A stretch of DNA of 64,000 nucleotides from Actinomycetospora succinea (GTDB taxonomy: Bacteria; Actinomycetota; Actinomycetes; Mycobacteriales; Pseudonocardiaceae), in assembly GCF_004363095.1 (NCBI RefSeq), contig NZ_SNYO01000010.1:1-64000 (forward strand). The letters run 5' to 3'. Numbering within the stretch: position 1 is the stretch's first letter; each line of letters opens with the position of its first letter. Below, piece after piece: positions 14,015 to 22,340 of the stretch. A model generated the notes under the pieces. The model was not told the origin of the DNA. It saw only the letters and a list, made by a program, of their open reading frames with translations, and did no database searches. The translations under genes and the position numbers were made by a program.

Positions 14015-14494
14015 ATGCGCGAGATCCTGAGCGTGCTCGAGTCCGACGCCCGTGCGACACCCGACCGCATCGCGGCGCTCACCGGGATCGCGGAGGACGA
14101 GGTACGCGCGGCGATCGCGGCGTGGGAGGCCGAGGGCGTCATCCGGCGCTACAAGACGGTGATCGACCGCGACCGGCTCGGCGAGGACCGCGTCACCGCG
14201 TTCGTCGACGTCACCGTCGCCCCGGAGCGGGGCCGCGGGTTCGACGACACCGCCGAGCGGATCGCGCGGTTCCGCGAGATCCGGGCGGTGCACCTGGTCA
14301 GCGGGGCGCAGGACCTGCGCGTCGAGGTGGAGGGCGCCTCGATGAAGGAGGTCGCCGACTTCGTGGCCCAGAAGCTCTCCGGCGTCGACCGCGTCACGGC
14401 GACGAGCACCCACTTCCTGCTGCGGCGCTACAAGGACGACGGGCAGCTGCTCACCGACCCCGAGCCCGACCAGCGCCTCTCGGTGATGCCCTGA
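14015..14494 (+). CDS. Lrp/AsnC-family transcriptional regulator
   Basis: The 159-residue protein has an N-terminal winged HTH ([33 protein letters not shown]) and a C-terminal ligand-binding RAM domain ([16 protein letters not shown]). Its stop overlaps the start of the aminotransferase gene (TGATG). It most likely controls that aminotransferase and possibly the divergent deacetylase 48 bases away, responding to an amino acid. The ligand cannot be read from sequence. Confidence 0.92.
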   Translation: MREILSVLESDARATPDRIAALTGIAEDEVRAAIAAWEAEGVIRRYKTVIDRDRLGEDRVTAFVDVTVAPERGRGFDDTAERIARFREIRAVHLVSGAQDLRVEVEGASMKEVADFVAQKLSGVDRVTATSTHFLLRRYKDDGQLLTDPEPDQRLSVMP

Positions 14495-15663
14495 TGGCCC
14501 CTCCCCGGAAGCCGCTGTCCCGGGTCGTCGAGGCCTGCCCGCCCTCGGGCATCCGGAAGTTCTTCGACCTCGCCCAGACCATGAAGGGCGTCATCACCCT
14601 CGGCGTCGGCGAGCCCGACTTCCCGACGCCGTGGGGCGTGCGCGAGTCGGCGATCCATGCCCTCACCCGCGGGGCGACGACGTACACCGGCAACTCGGGG
14701 CTGCTCGAGCTGCGCGAGCTGATCTGCGCCGACCTCGCCGCCCGCCACGGCATCACCTACCGCCCGGCCGACGAGTGCCTGGTGACCTCCGGGGTCTCCG
14801 AGGGGCTCGACCTGGCGCTGCGGGCCCTGGTCAACCCGGGCGACGAGGTGATCGTCCCCGAGCCGTCGTACGTGGCCTACCAGCCCTGCGTGGCGTTCGC
14901 GGGCGGTGTCGCGGTGTCGGTCGCGATGGACCCGGCGGAGGGCTACCGGCTCGACGCCGACCGCATCGCGGCCGCCGTGACGCCGCGGACCAAGGCGGTG
15001 CTGTTCGGCTCGCCGTCCAACCCGACGGGCGCGGCGCAGTCGGCCGAGGACCTCACGGCGCTGGCGGCCCTGGCCGAGCGCGAGGACTTCTGGCTGGTCA
15101 GCGACGAGATCTACGACCGGCTCACCTACACCGGCACGCACACCAGCACGGCCGCCGTCCCGGGCGCCTGGGACCGGACGGTGCTGCTCAATGGGTTCTC
15201 GAAGTCCTACGCGATGACCGGCTGGCGCGTGGGCTACGTCTGCGCGCCCGAGCCGCTCGCGGCGCTCATGCACCGCATCCACCAGTACACGATGCTCTGC
15301 GCCCCGCACGTCAGCCAGGTCGCGGCGATCGAGGCCCTGCGCAGCGCCGAGCCGGACGTCACCGAGATGGTCGCCGACTACGACCGGCGCCGGCGCCTGT
15401 TCGTCAAGGGGCTCGACGAGCTCGGGCTGACGTGCCCGGAGCCCGGCGGCGCGTTCTACGCGTTCCCGTCGATCCGGGCGAGCGGGCTGTCGTCGCAGGA
15501 CTTCGCCGAGCAGCTGCTCAACGAGCAGAAGGTGGCCGTCGTCCCGGGCAACGTGTTCGGGCCGTCCGGCGAGGGTCACGTCCGCTGCTCCTACGCGACC
15601 GCCCTCCCCCTCCTCGAGCAGGCCCTCGAGCGCATGGGCACCTTCCTGTCCTCCCGTATGTGA
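14494..15663 (+). CDS. PLP-dependent class I/II aminotransferase
   Basis: The 389-residue fold-type I enzyme has [10 protein letters not shown] at the N-terminus, the PLP-stacking region [25 protein letters not shown] and the PLP lysine in [13 protein letters not shown]. It resembles the PatA / aspartate aminotransferase-like group that acts on amino-acid substrates such as acetyl-diaminopimelate or aromatic amino acids. Its ATG shares a base with the Lrp stop, so the two form an operon. The last codons and stop lie in the arm of a 44-base palindrome that ends the transcript. Confidence 0.9.
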   Translation: MAPPRKPLSRVVEACPPSGIRKFFDLAQTMKGVITLGVGEPDFPTPWGVRESAIHALTRGATTYTGNSGLLELRELICADLAARHGITYRPADECLVTSGVSEGLDLALRALVNPGDEVIVPEPSYVAYQPCVAFAGGVAVSVAMDPAEGYRLDADRIAAAVTPRTKAVLFGSPSNPTGAAQSAEDLTALAALAEREDFWLVSDEIYDRLTYTGTHTSTAAVPGAWDRTVLLNGFSKSYAMTGWRVGYVCAPEPLAALMHRIHQYTMLCAPHVSQVAAIEALRSAEPDVTEMVADYDRRRRLFVKGLDELGLTCPEPGGAFYAFPSIRASGLSSQDFAEQLLNEQKVAVVPGNVFGPSGEGHVRCSYATALPLLEQALERMGTFLSSRM

Positions 15664-15701
15664 GTGCTTTCCGCCCCTATAGGGGCGGAAAGCACTCACA
15701 T
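15658..15701. terminator. Perfect 44-base palindrome between convergent genes
   Basis: Two 22-base arms abut without a loop. The left arm is ATGTGAGTGC followed by TTTCCGCCCCTA, and the right arm is its exact reverse complement. It holds the aminotransferase stop TGA (15661-15663) and ends eight bases before the stop of the convergent gene at 15709, so it can serve as a terminator for both strands. Confidence 0.85.
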
Positions 15702-15708
15702 GGGCACG

Positions 15709-16482
15709 TCAGTTCAGCTTGCGGGTGCCCTCGGGCAGGCCGCCGCCCGCGTAGGCGTCCTCGGCGAGCTTCGCCAGCGCCGTCAGCGCCACGTTCTGGC
15801 TCCACGGCCCGAACGAGCAGCGGGCCACACCCAGCTCCGCCAGGCGCGCGGTGCCCGGCATCCCGGGCACGCCGATGACGTTGACCGTGCGCTCGCCCAG
15901 CGCGGACACCAGCGCCCGGATCGTCTCCTCGGAGAGCTTGCCCGGCACGAAGAACGAGGTCGCGCCGGCCTCGAGGTAGGCGCGCCCGCGCTCGATCGCG
16001 TCGTCGAGGATGACCTGCGGGTCGCGGTCGCCCCCGCGGACCCAGGCGTCGGTGCGGGCGTTGAGGGCGAACGGCACGCCGGCCTTCTCCGCCGCCGCGA
16101 CGGCCGCCTCGACCGCCGCCACCGACTCGGACAGCGGCCTGAGCTGGTCCTCGAGGTTCGCGCCGACGATGCCGACGTCGATGGCGCGGGCGATCGTGCC
16201 GCCCGGGTCGCCGTAGCCGGCCTCGAGGTCGGCGGTGACCGGCAGGTCCGTCTGCCGGGCGATCAGGCCGACCTCGCTGATCATCTCGTCGCGCGGGATC
16301 ACCTCGCCGTCGGGGTAGCCGCGCGAGGCGGCGATGCCGTGGCTGGCGGTGGCGAGGGCCTTCGTACCGGGGGTGTTCGCGACCGTGGTCGCCGTGATCG
16401 CGTCCCACACGTTGACGACCACGAGCAGCTCGGGGGCCTCGTGGAGTCGGCGGAGTTCGGCGGCCTTGTCAGCGGTGCTCAT
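15709..16482 (-). CDS. Isocitrate lyase / PEP mutase family protein
   Basis: The 257-residue TIM-barrel protein carries the Mg-binding signature TADLEAGYGD, NLEDQ, and ALNARTDAW, as in the PEP mutase/ methylisocitrate lyase superfamily. The isocitrate-lyase catalytic loop KKCGH is absent, so C-C cleavage of isocitrate is unlikely. Related stand-alone actinobacterial enzymes are often only annotated as oxaloacetate decarboxylase-like. Substrate unknown. It is divergent from the DinB-like gene with 119 bases between them. Confidence 0.85.
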   Translation of the reverse strand: MSTADKAAELRRLHEAPELLVVVNVWDAITATTVANTPGTKALATASHGIAASRGYPDGEVIPRDEMISEVGLIARQTDLPVTADLEAGYGDPGGTIARAIDVGIVGANLEDQLRPLSESVAAVEAAVAAAEKAGVPFALNARTDAWVRGGDRDPQVILDDAIERGRAYLEAGATSFFVPGKLSEETIRALVSALGERTVNVIGVPGMPGTARLAELGVARCSFGPWSQNVALTALAKLAEDAYAGGGLPEGTRKLN

Positions 16483-16601
16483 GGCGATCTCCTACCCCGG
16501 GGCGGCGGCGCCGGCCACCCCGTCACCGGCGTGGTCGTTGCTGACTGTGTCGACGGTCACATATCGTCGCGGCACCAGGCGACCGACGGGCGGCGAGATC
16601 G

Positions 16602-17273
16602 ATGGACGACGCGACGCAGGCGGTGCTCGAGCTGTGGGACGTGGCCGAGGACGCCGTGGCCGGGCTGGACGCGGAGGACTGGACGCGTCCCGCCCCCGGA
16701 CCCGAACCGACGGTCGGCGACCTCGTCGCCCACCTCGCCGGGGAGCACGGCGGCACCCGGTTCGCGGGCCCCGAGCAGTTGCAGTCCTCCCTCGCCGGCG
16801 CGCGACGGCGCACCGCGCTGCGCCTCGACGGCCGTCCTCCCGGCGACCGCGAGCGCAGCGCCGACTGCCTCGACCTCTGCCTGCACGCCCACGACCTGAC
16901 GACCGCGCTGGCCGCTCCGGTCGACCTCGCCGACCACGCCGACGCCACCGTCGAGGCCTGCCGTCTGGTCATCGACATGGCGCCGCGGCTGCTCGTCGCC
17001 GCCCTGGGAGCCCGGGACGCGACCGTGCGCCTCGTGGTGCGCCGGCCCGACGCCGGGCGGACCGCGGCGCTCGAGCGCACCGTGCACGTCGTCGGCGGGC
17101 GCTGCACCGGCCCGACCGACGCGTTCCCGGACGTCGTCGAGATCGACGCCGACGCCCTGCTGCTCCTGCTCGCGGGCCGGCGGCGCGCCGAGGCGCTGGC
17201 CGCCGCGGGGTCGGCGACGTGGTCGGGCGAGGCGGCGGACGCGTTCGTCCACCGCGCCCGCCTCTCCGGCTAG
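16602..17273 (+). CDS. Maleylpyruvate isomerase / DinB-like mycothiol-dependent enzyme
   Basis: The 223-residue protein has the four-helix N-terminal domain of the mycothiol-dependent maleylpyruvate isomerase family. His44 and His49 (VAHLAGEH) and His95/His97 (CLHAHD) lie at the places of the family's metal-binding histidines. The C-terminal part, VEIDADALLLLLAGRR, is the usual SCP2-like tail of this group. Members use mycothiol or other thiols in isomerisation or transfer; the substrate here is unknown. Confidence 0.8.
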   Translation: MDDATQAVLELWDVAEDAVAGLDAEDWTRPAPGPEPTVGDLVAHLAGEHGGTRFAGPEQLQSSLAGARRRTALRLDGRPPGDRERSADCLDLCLHAHDLTTALAAPVDLADHADATVEACRLVIDMAPRLLVAALGARDATVRLVVRRPDAGRTAALERTVHVVGGRCTGPTDAFPDVVEIDADALLLLLAGRRRAEALAAAGSATWSGEAADAFVHRARLSG

Positions 17274-17276
17274 CCC

Positions 17277-18509
17277 TTAGGCGAAGGCGGGGAACGGCGG
17301 CAGCGCGACGTCGCCCCCGTGCCGTCCCAGGGCGCCGACGGTCGCCGCCGCCAGCTCGGCGGTCGCGACCCGGCCCGCACGCTCGGCGTCCACGCCCAGA
17401 CGGCGCCACAGGGCGCTGAGCACCGCCGGCGCGTCGGGCCCGGGGTCGGCGACGACCACGTGCGGACGGCGCGCCGACTCCTCGGCACCGACGACACCGG
17501 GCAGCAGCGCCCGGGTGGCGAGCCAGACCCACAGCACCTCGGCCTGCAGCAGGCGCTCGCGCAGGAGGTCGGGGTCGGCGAGGTCGGGCCACACGGGCGT
17601 CAGCTCGGCCTGCCAGGCGGCGACCATCGCCTCGGCCATCCCTGGTGGCTGGGCGTGCGCCGGCCCGCCGCTGGGCAGCGGCAGGCGCAGCGAGGCCCCG
17701 GTGAGCGCGACGTCGCGGAAGCAGGCCCACTCGAAGTCGAGGAACCGCGAGCCGCTGCCCGTCACGAGGCAGTTGTCCGGCCGGATCTCGGCGGGGCTGA
17801 ACGCCCGGAAGCCGGAGCCGCCGAGCAGGCGCGCCGCCCCGCGGGCCTCGGCCACCGCGGCGGGCGCCGCCTCGACGCGCAGGAGCTGGGCGAGCTGGTC
17901 GGGCACCTCGGCCAGCGCGGCGCGGGCGTCGTCGGCCAGCGGGTCGCGCCAGGTGCGCTCGCCGAACCGGCGCAGCAGGGCCCCGAAGTCGTCCTCGCGG
18001 CCCGCGGTCGACGCCTGCATCCGCCCGAGCGCGCGGGCCCAGCCGAGCAGCGCACGCTCCGCGGCCTTCGGGTCGCGCTCGTCGAGACGGTCGGCGAGCG
18101 TCGCGCAGCGCCCGAGGTCCTCGAGCACCAGCAGGCGCTGCGTCGGGTCCTGGGCGACGAGCATCGGGCTCGCGCGCTCCTCCGACGGCATCGCCGTGAG
18201 CAGCTGGCAGGACGCCGCCTCGTAGCTGAACCGCACCGCGCTGTGCCCGCCCGGCTCGTCGAGGTAGTGCTTGACGACGAGCGTGTGGGGCAGCGAGAAG
18301 GGGTTCTCGGCGACCCGGACGCGCACCACGAGCGAGCGCTCGCTGCCCCCGAGGTCGACCGCGTCGGCGAGCCGCACGGTGGCGCCGTGGCGCCGGGTGA
18401 GCAGCTCCTCGGCCAGCGCGACCAGCTCCGCCGTGCGGTCGGCCGAACCCGGAGCGCCGCCCGCCCGTCCGTCGGAGGTTCCTGCGTCGTCCGTCGTGAG
18501 GGAGGCCAT
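17277..18509 (-). CDS. Aminoglycoside-phosphotransferase-fold protein with altered catalytic loop
   Basis: The 410-residue protein has a kinase-like fold: VVRVRVAENPFSLPHTLVVKHYL gives the ATP-lysine strand and GSRFLDFEWA the metal-binding Asp. The catalytic loop, normally HGDLxxxN, reads SPAEIRPDN, so the base Asp is replaced by Glu and the preceding His by Pro. Related actinobacterial proteins commonly have TPGDxCPDN. The enzyme may have a different rate or be a pseudokinase. No partner gene is evident; it converges on the DinB-like gene with only three bases between. Confidence 0.75.
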   Translation of the reverse strand: MASLTTDDAGTSDGRAGGAPGSADRTAELVALAEELLTRRHGATVRLADAVDLGGSERSLVVRVRVAENPFSLPHTLVVKHYLDEPGGHSAVRFSYEAASCQLLTAMPSEERASPMLVAQDPTQRLLVLEDLGRCATLADRLDERDPKAAERALLGWARALGRMQASTAGREDDFGALLRRFGERTWRDPLADDARAALAEVPDQLAQLLRVEAAPAAVAEARGAARLLGGSGFRAFSPAEIRPDNCLVTGSGSRFLDFEWACFRDVALTGASLRLPLPSGGPAHAQPPGMAEAMVAAWQAELTPVWPDLADPDLLRERLLQAEVLWVWLATRALLPGVVGAEESARRPHVVVADPGPDAPAVLSALWRRLGVDAERAGRVATAELAAATVGALGRHGGDVALPPFPAFA

Positions 18510-18522
18510 CAGCCGGTGAACT

Positions 18523-19488
18523 CTACCCGCCCGTGCGGCCCGTCGGGACCCTTTCGGTGAGTCCGCGGCGCCGCCGCGAGGCCCGGACGATCACCAGGAC
18601 GATCACTCCGGCGAGCACGATCCCGGCCACGTTGAGGAGCAACTGGGCCAGTGAGCTGGCCGCGCGCGGCCAGTCGGCGAGCACGGCGGCGACCGCCGCG
18701 AAGCCGGCCGCGGGCACCGTGGTGACCGAGATGAACACGCCCACCAGCACGCCCGATCCCTCGCCCGCGATGAGCGCGACCATCCCGGCCACGCCGGCGA
18801 GCAGGGCGATGACCAGCGAGAACGGGCCGACCTGGTAGACGAACTCCACGCCCGACAGGTTCGTGAGCGTGTCGTCGGGGATCAGCTCGACCGCGTCGGC
18901 GAGGGCGGCGGCCAGCGCGGTGACGACGAGGGCGATGGCGAACCCCGCACCGAGGGCGAGGGCCGCGATCCGGGCCAGCGGGCCGTCGCGGCGCACCACC
19001 GCCACCGCGAGCGCGGCGAGCGGCCCGAACTCGGGGCCGAGGACCATCGCGCCGACGACCGTCACCGGCGAGTTGGTGACGACGCCGATCGCCCCGAGCA
19101 GGCACGCGATCGTCAGCATCACCACGAACGTCACCGACAGGCGCGCCTGCGAGCCGGTGCGCCCGAGCAGCTCGTCCCAGACCAGGGCGTCGACGCCCTC
19201 GCCGGGCGCCGCCTCCTCGGCCCGGTCGGCGGCCGCGGAGACCAGGGTGTCCAGCGTCTCGAGGACGATGCCGCCCCGGTCGGCGCACCCGAGTCCGCGC
19301 AGGGCGTCGAGCACCTCGTCGACGGACTCGCGGGCCAGGTCCGCCTCGACGACGTCCCCGGGCGGCACCACGGCCGCGCCCCGCATCCGCACCACGTGCA
19401 CCGCGCCGGGCTCCTCGCCGAGCACACGGAGGACGCGGCCGGCGAGGTCGTCGTCGCCGTCCGGGCACAGGACCCGGAGCCTGATCAC
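18523..19488 (-). CDS. DUF389-domain membrane protein
   Basis: The 321-residue product has a soluble N-terminal domain of about 110 residues and six or so membrane segments starting at SVTFVVMLTIACLLGAIGVV. The stretch SPVTVVGAMVLGPEFGPLAAL is the DUF389 signature. Function is unknown; a transport role has been suggested for the family. The GTG start lies seven bases after the aspS stop, so it is probably read through from aspS. Confidence 0.88.
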   Translation of the reverse strand: MIRLRVLCPDGDDDLAGRVLRVLGEEPGAVHVVRMRGAAVVPPGDVVEADLARESVDEVLDALRGLGCADRGGIVLETLDTLVSAAADRAEEAAPGEGVDALVWDELLGRTGSQARLSVTFVVMLTIACLLGAIGVVTNSPVTVVGAMVLGPEFGPLAALAVAVVRRDGPLARIAALALGAGFAIALVVTALAAALADAVELIPDDTLTNLSGVEFVYQVGPFSLVIALLAGVAGMVALIAGEGSGVLVGVFISVTTVPAAGFAAVAAVLADWPRAASSLAQLLLNVAGIVLAGVIVLVIVRASRRRRGLTERVPTGRTGG

Positions 19489-19495
19489 CGCGCGG

Positions 19496-21313
19496 TCACT
19501 GGACGGGGCGCTCCTGCGGCTTGACGGGCGCGGCGGGCTGGGTCTCCGGCTTCTTGGGGGCCTGGGCGTCCACCCCGGCCTCCTTGCGCTGCAGCGCCGT
19601 GATGGGCGCGGGGGCGGCCGTCAGCGGGTCGTAGCCGCCACCGGTCTTCGGGAAGGCGATGACCTCGCGGATCGAGTCGAGCCCGGCGAGCAGGGCGCAG
19701 ATGCGGTCCCAGCCGAACGCGATGCCGCCGTGCGGCGGCGGGCCGTAGGCGAACGCGTCGAGCAGGAAGCCGAACTTCTCCTCCTGCTGCTCCGGGGTCA
19801 GGCCCATGAGCGAGAACACCCGCTGCTGGACGTCCTTGCGGTGGATACGGATGGACCCCCCGCCGATCTCGTTGCCGTTGCAGACGAGGTCGTAGGCGTA
19901 GGCCAGCGCGTGCTCGGGATCCTGCTCGAAGGAGTCGATCCAGTCGGGGTTGGGCGAGGTGAACGCGTGGTGCACCGCGGTCCACTGCCCCGAGCCGACG
20001 GCGACGTCGTCGGTGCTGCCGGCCGCCTCGAACAGCGGCGCGTCGACGACCCACACGAACGACCAGGAGCCCTCGGGGACGAGGTCGAGGCGCCGGGCGA
20101 TCTCGCCGCGCGTGGCGCCGAGCAGGGCGCGCCCCTCGGCGGGCGTGCCCGCGCCGAAGAAGATGCAGTCGCCGGGGTTGGCGCCGGCGGCCTTGGCGAG
20201 GCCCTCGCGCTCGGCCTCGCTGATGTTCTTGGCGACCGGCCCGGTGAGCGTGCCGTCCTCGCCGACCAGCACGTAGGCGAGGCCCTTGGCGCCGCGCTGC
20301 TTCGCCCAGTCCTGCCAGCCGTCGAGGGTGCGGCGGGGCTGCGAGGCCCCGCCCGGCATGACGACCGCACCGACGTAGGGCGCCTGGAACACGCGGAACG
20401 GGGTGTCGGCGAAGTAGTCGGTGAGCTCGACCAGCTCGATGTCGAAGCGCAGGTCCGGCTTGTCCGAGCCGTAGCGCGCCATCGCCTCGAGGTAGGGGAT
20501 CCGCGGGATCGGGGTGTCGATGGTGTGGGCGGCGAGCTCGGACCACAGCGCCGTCACGATCGCCTCGCCGAGCGCGATGACGTCGTCCTGGTCGACGAAG
20601 CTCGCCTCGATGTCGAGCTGGGTGAACTCGGGCTGGCGGTCGGCGCGGAAGTCCTCGTCGCGGTAGCAGCGCGCGATCTGGAAGTAGCGCTCGAGCCCGG
20701 ACACCATGAGCAGCTGCTTGAACAGCTGCGGCGACTGCGGGAGCGCGTACCAGCTGCCGGGCTTGAGCCGGGCCGGCACGAGGAAGTCGCGCGCACCCTC
20801 GGGCGTGGACCGGGTCAGGGTCGGCGTCTCGATCTCGACGAAGTCGCGGTCGGTCAGCACGTCGCGCGCGATCTTGTTGGCCCGGCTGCGCAGGCGGATC
20901 GCCGACGCCGGGCCCTCGCGGCGCAGGTCGAGGTAGCGGTAGCGGAACCGGGCGTCCTCGCCGACGTCACCGTGCTCGTCGAGCTGGAAGGGCAGCGGCG
21001 CCGACTCGGAGAGCACCGTGAGCGACGTGGCACTGACCTCGACCGCGCCGGTCGCGAGGTCGGCGTTCTCGCTGCCCGCCGGGCGCTGCTCGACGACGCC
21101 CGTGATCTGCACGCAGAACTCGGAGCGCAGCCGGTGGGACTCCTCGGCCACCTCGCCCAGGCGGAACACCACCTGGACGACGCCCGACGCGTCGCGCAGG
21201 TCGATGAACACCACGCCGCCGTGATCGCGCCGGCGGGCCACCCAGCCGGCGAGGGTGACCGTGGCGCCGACGTTCTCGGCGCGCAGCGTGCCGGCGGAGT
21301 GCGAGCGCATCAT
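19496..21313 (-). CDS. aspS: Aspartyl-tRNA synthetase
   Basis: The 605-residue bacterial-type enzyme starts with an OB-fold anticodon domain ([19 protein letters not shown]), then the class II core with motif 2 [20 protein letters not shown], the bacterial GAD insertion ([16 protein letters not shown]) and motif 3 [10 protein letters not shown]. Whether it also charges tRNA-Asn cannot be decided here. Two consecutive ATG codons are possible starts; AGGAGC lies about 11 bases upstream. A -10-like TAGCCT is near 21360 on the minus strand. Confidence 0.96.
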   Translation of the reverse strand: MMRSHSAGTLRAENVGATVTLAGWVARRRDHGGVVFIDLRDASGVVQVVFRLGEVAEESHRLRSEFCVQITGVVEQRPAGSENADLATGAVEVSATSLTVLSESAPLPFQLDEHGDVGEDARFRYRYLDLRREGPASAIRLRSRANKIARDVLTDRDFVEIETPTLTRSTPEGARDFLVPARLKPGSWYALPQSPQLFKQLLMVSGLERYFQIARCYRDEDFRADRQPEFTQLDIEASFVDQDDVIALGEAIVTALWSELAAHTIDTPIPRIPYLEAMARYGSDKPDLRFDIELVELTDYFADTPFRVFQAPYVGAVVMPGGASQPRRTLDGWQDWAKQRGAKGLAYVLVGEDGTLTGPVAKNISEAEREGLAKAAGANPGDCIFFGAGTPAEGRALLGATRGEIARRLDLVPEGSWSFVWVVDAPLFEAAGSTDDVAVGSGQWTAVHHAFTSPNPDWIDSFEQDPEHALAYAYDLVCNGNEIGGGSIRIHRKDVQQRVFSLMGLTPEQQEEKFGFLLDAFAYGPPPHGGIAFGWDRICALLAGLDSIREVIAFPKTGGGYDPLTAAPAPITALQRKEAGVDAQAPKKPETQPAAPVKPQERPVQ

Positions 21314-21387
21314 CTGGGGTGGTGCTCCTGGGTTCGGACGGGACGGGACGTCCCCCCGAGGCTATCGACGCCCGCACCCGCGGTGCT

Positions 21388-21747
21388 TCACGGACCCTCC
21401 ACCGTGATGCCCGGCGTCTGGACCCGGTCGAGCATCCCGTCGACGTCGGGCATCGACAGGTAGACGATCGCCGCGATCACCAGCGGCACGACGCACGTGG
21501 CGAAGACGATGGCGCCGATCACGACGTTCGAGACCCGGCTGCTCAGGCGCCGCACACCCCCGCCCGCCACGCTCATGACCACGGCGCCGTCGCCGCCGTA
21601 CGGGTCGTGGGGCGCCGCCACGACGTACGCGGGGTGCGCAGCGGCATACGGCGGCCGCGGACCCGGGGTGCCCAGCCCGCCCCGCACCCGGGGGCCGGGC
21701 GCTCCGGCGACGGGACGGCGCTGGTCGTACGGGCTCTCGGTGGTCAT
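21388..21747 (-). CDS. Small proline-rich single-pass membrane protein
   Basis: The 119-residue protein has a Pro/Gly/Tyr-rich N-terminus (GLGTPGPRPPYAAAHPAYV) and one membrane segment near the end (VVIGAIVFATCVVPLVIAAIV), with a short tail outside. I recognise no family. It is upstream of aspS on the same strand, 74 bases away. Confidence 0.6.
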   Translation of the reverse strand: MTTESPYDQRRPVAGAPGPRVRGGLGTPGPRPPYAAAHPAYVVAAPHDPYGGDGAVVMSVAGGGVRRLSSRVSNVVIGAIVFATCVVPLVIAAIVYLSMPDVDGMLDRVQTPGITVEGP

Positions 21748-21849
21748 CTCGCGCTCCTCGACTGTCCCGGCGCCACCCTGCGTGACGTCCCGGCGGTGAT
21801 CGGAACGCTATGACCAGCGACGACACCGTTGAAGGCCGTGAGCAGCAGA

Positions 21850-21895
21850 GGAGTAGTCACGGAGCGCAGAGGAGTACCCGCGCGCCGACTACTCC
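21850..21895 (-). terminator. Hairpin downstream of the PPOX gene
   Basis: Arms GGAGTAGTC (21850-21858) and GACTACTCC (21887-21895) pair perfectly across 28 bases. It begins 12 bases after the PPOX stop on the minus strand. Termination is the simplest role. Confidence 0.5.
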
Positions 21896-21906
21896 CCCGG
21901 GACCGG

Positions 21907-22317
21907 TCAGCCGCTGCGGTCCGGGCCCGCCCGGTCGAGGTGCACGCGCAGCAGCACGCGGCGCTCGCGGCGCATCGCCTCGTCGTAGTCGTCCCAGTCG
22001 GGGTGCTCGCCGGAGACCTGCCGGTAGTAGGCGCGGAGGCCCTCGAGGGCGTCGGGCAGCTCGACGATCTCGACGTCCCCCTCGACCTGGATCCACCGCC
22101 CGAAGAAGCCGTCGGGCAGGACGCAGAGCCAGGCACGGGGCTCGCGGCGCAGGTTCGTGGTCTTGAGGGCGGTCTCGCGGGTGCTGACGACCGCCGCGCC
22201 GTCGTCGTCCACCGCCACGGCGACCGGCGACATCTGCGGGCCGCCGTCCCGACGGCGGGTGGCCAGCACCGCATGGTGCTGCTCGCGCATCACGTCTCGT
22301 GCCTCGTCCAGGTCCAT
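21907..22317 (-). CDS. PPOX-class F420-dependent oxidoreductase
   Basis: This 136-residue split-barrel flavin/deazaflavin protein begins MDLDEARDVMREQHHAVLAT and has QMSPVAVAVDDDGAAVVST and RWIQVEGDVEIVELPDA, the pattern of Rv1155-like F420 enzymes. They reduce or bind small substrates with F420H2 in the cytosol; the substrate here is unknown. It is 23 bases downstream of the radical SAM gene on the same strand. Confidence 0.88.
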   Translation of the reverse strand: MDLDEARDVMREQHHAVLATRRRDGGPQMSPVAVAVDDDGAAVVSTRETALKTTNLRREPRAWLCVLPDGFFGRWIQVEGDVEIVELPDALEGLRAYYRQVSGEHPDWDDYDEAMRRERRVLLRVHLDRAGPDRSG

Positions 22318-22340
22318 GACCGCAGGCTAGGGGCCCCACC

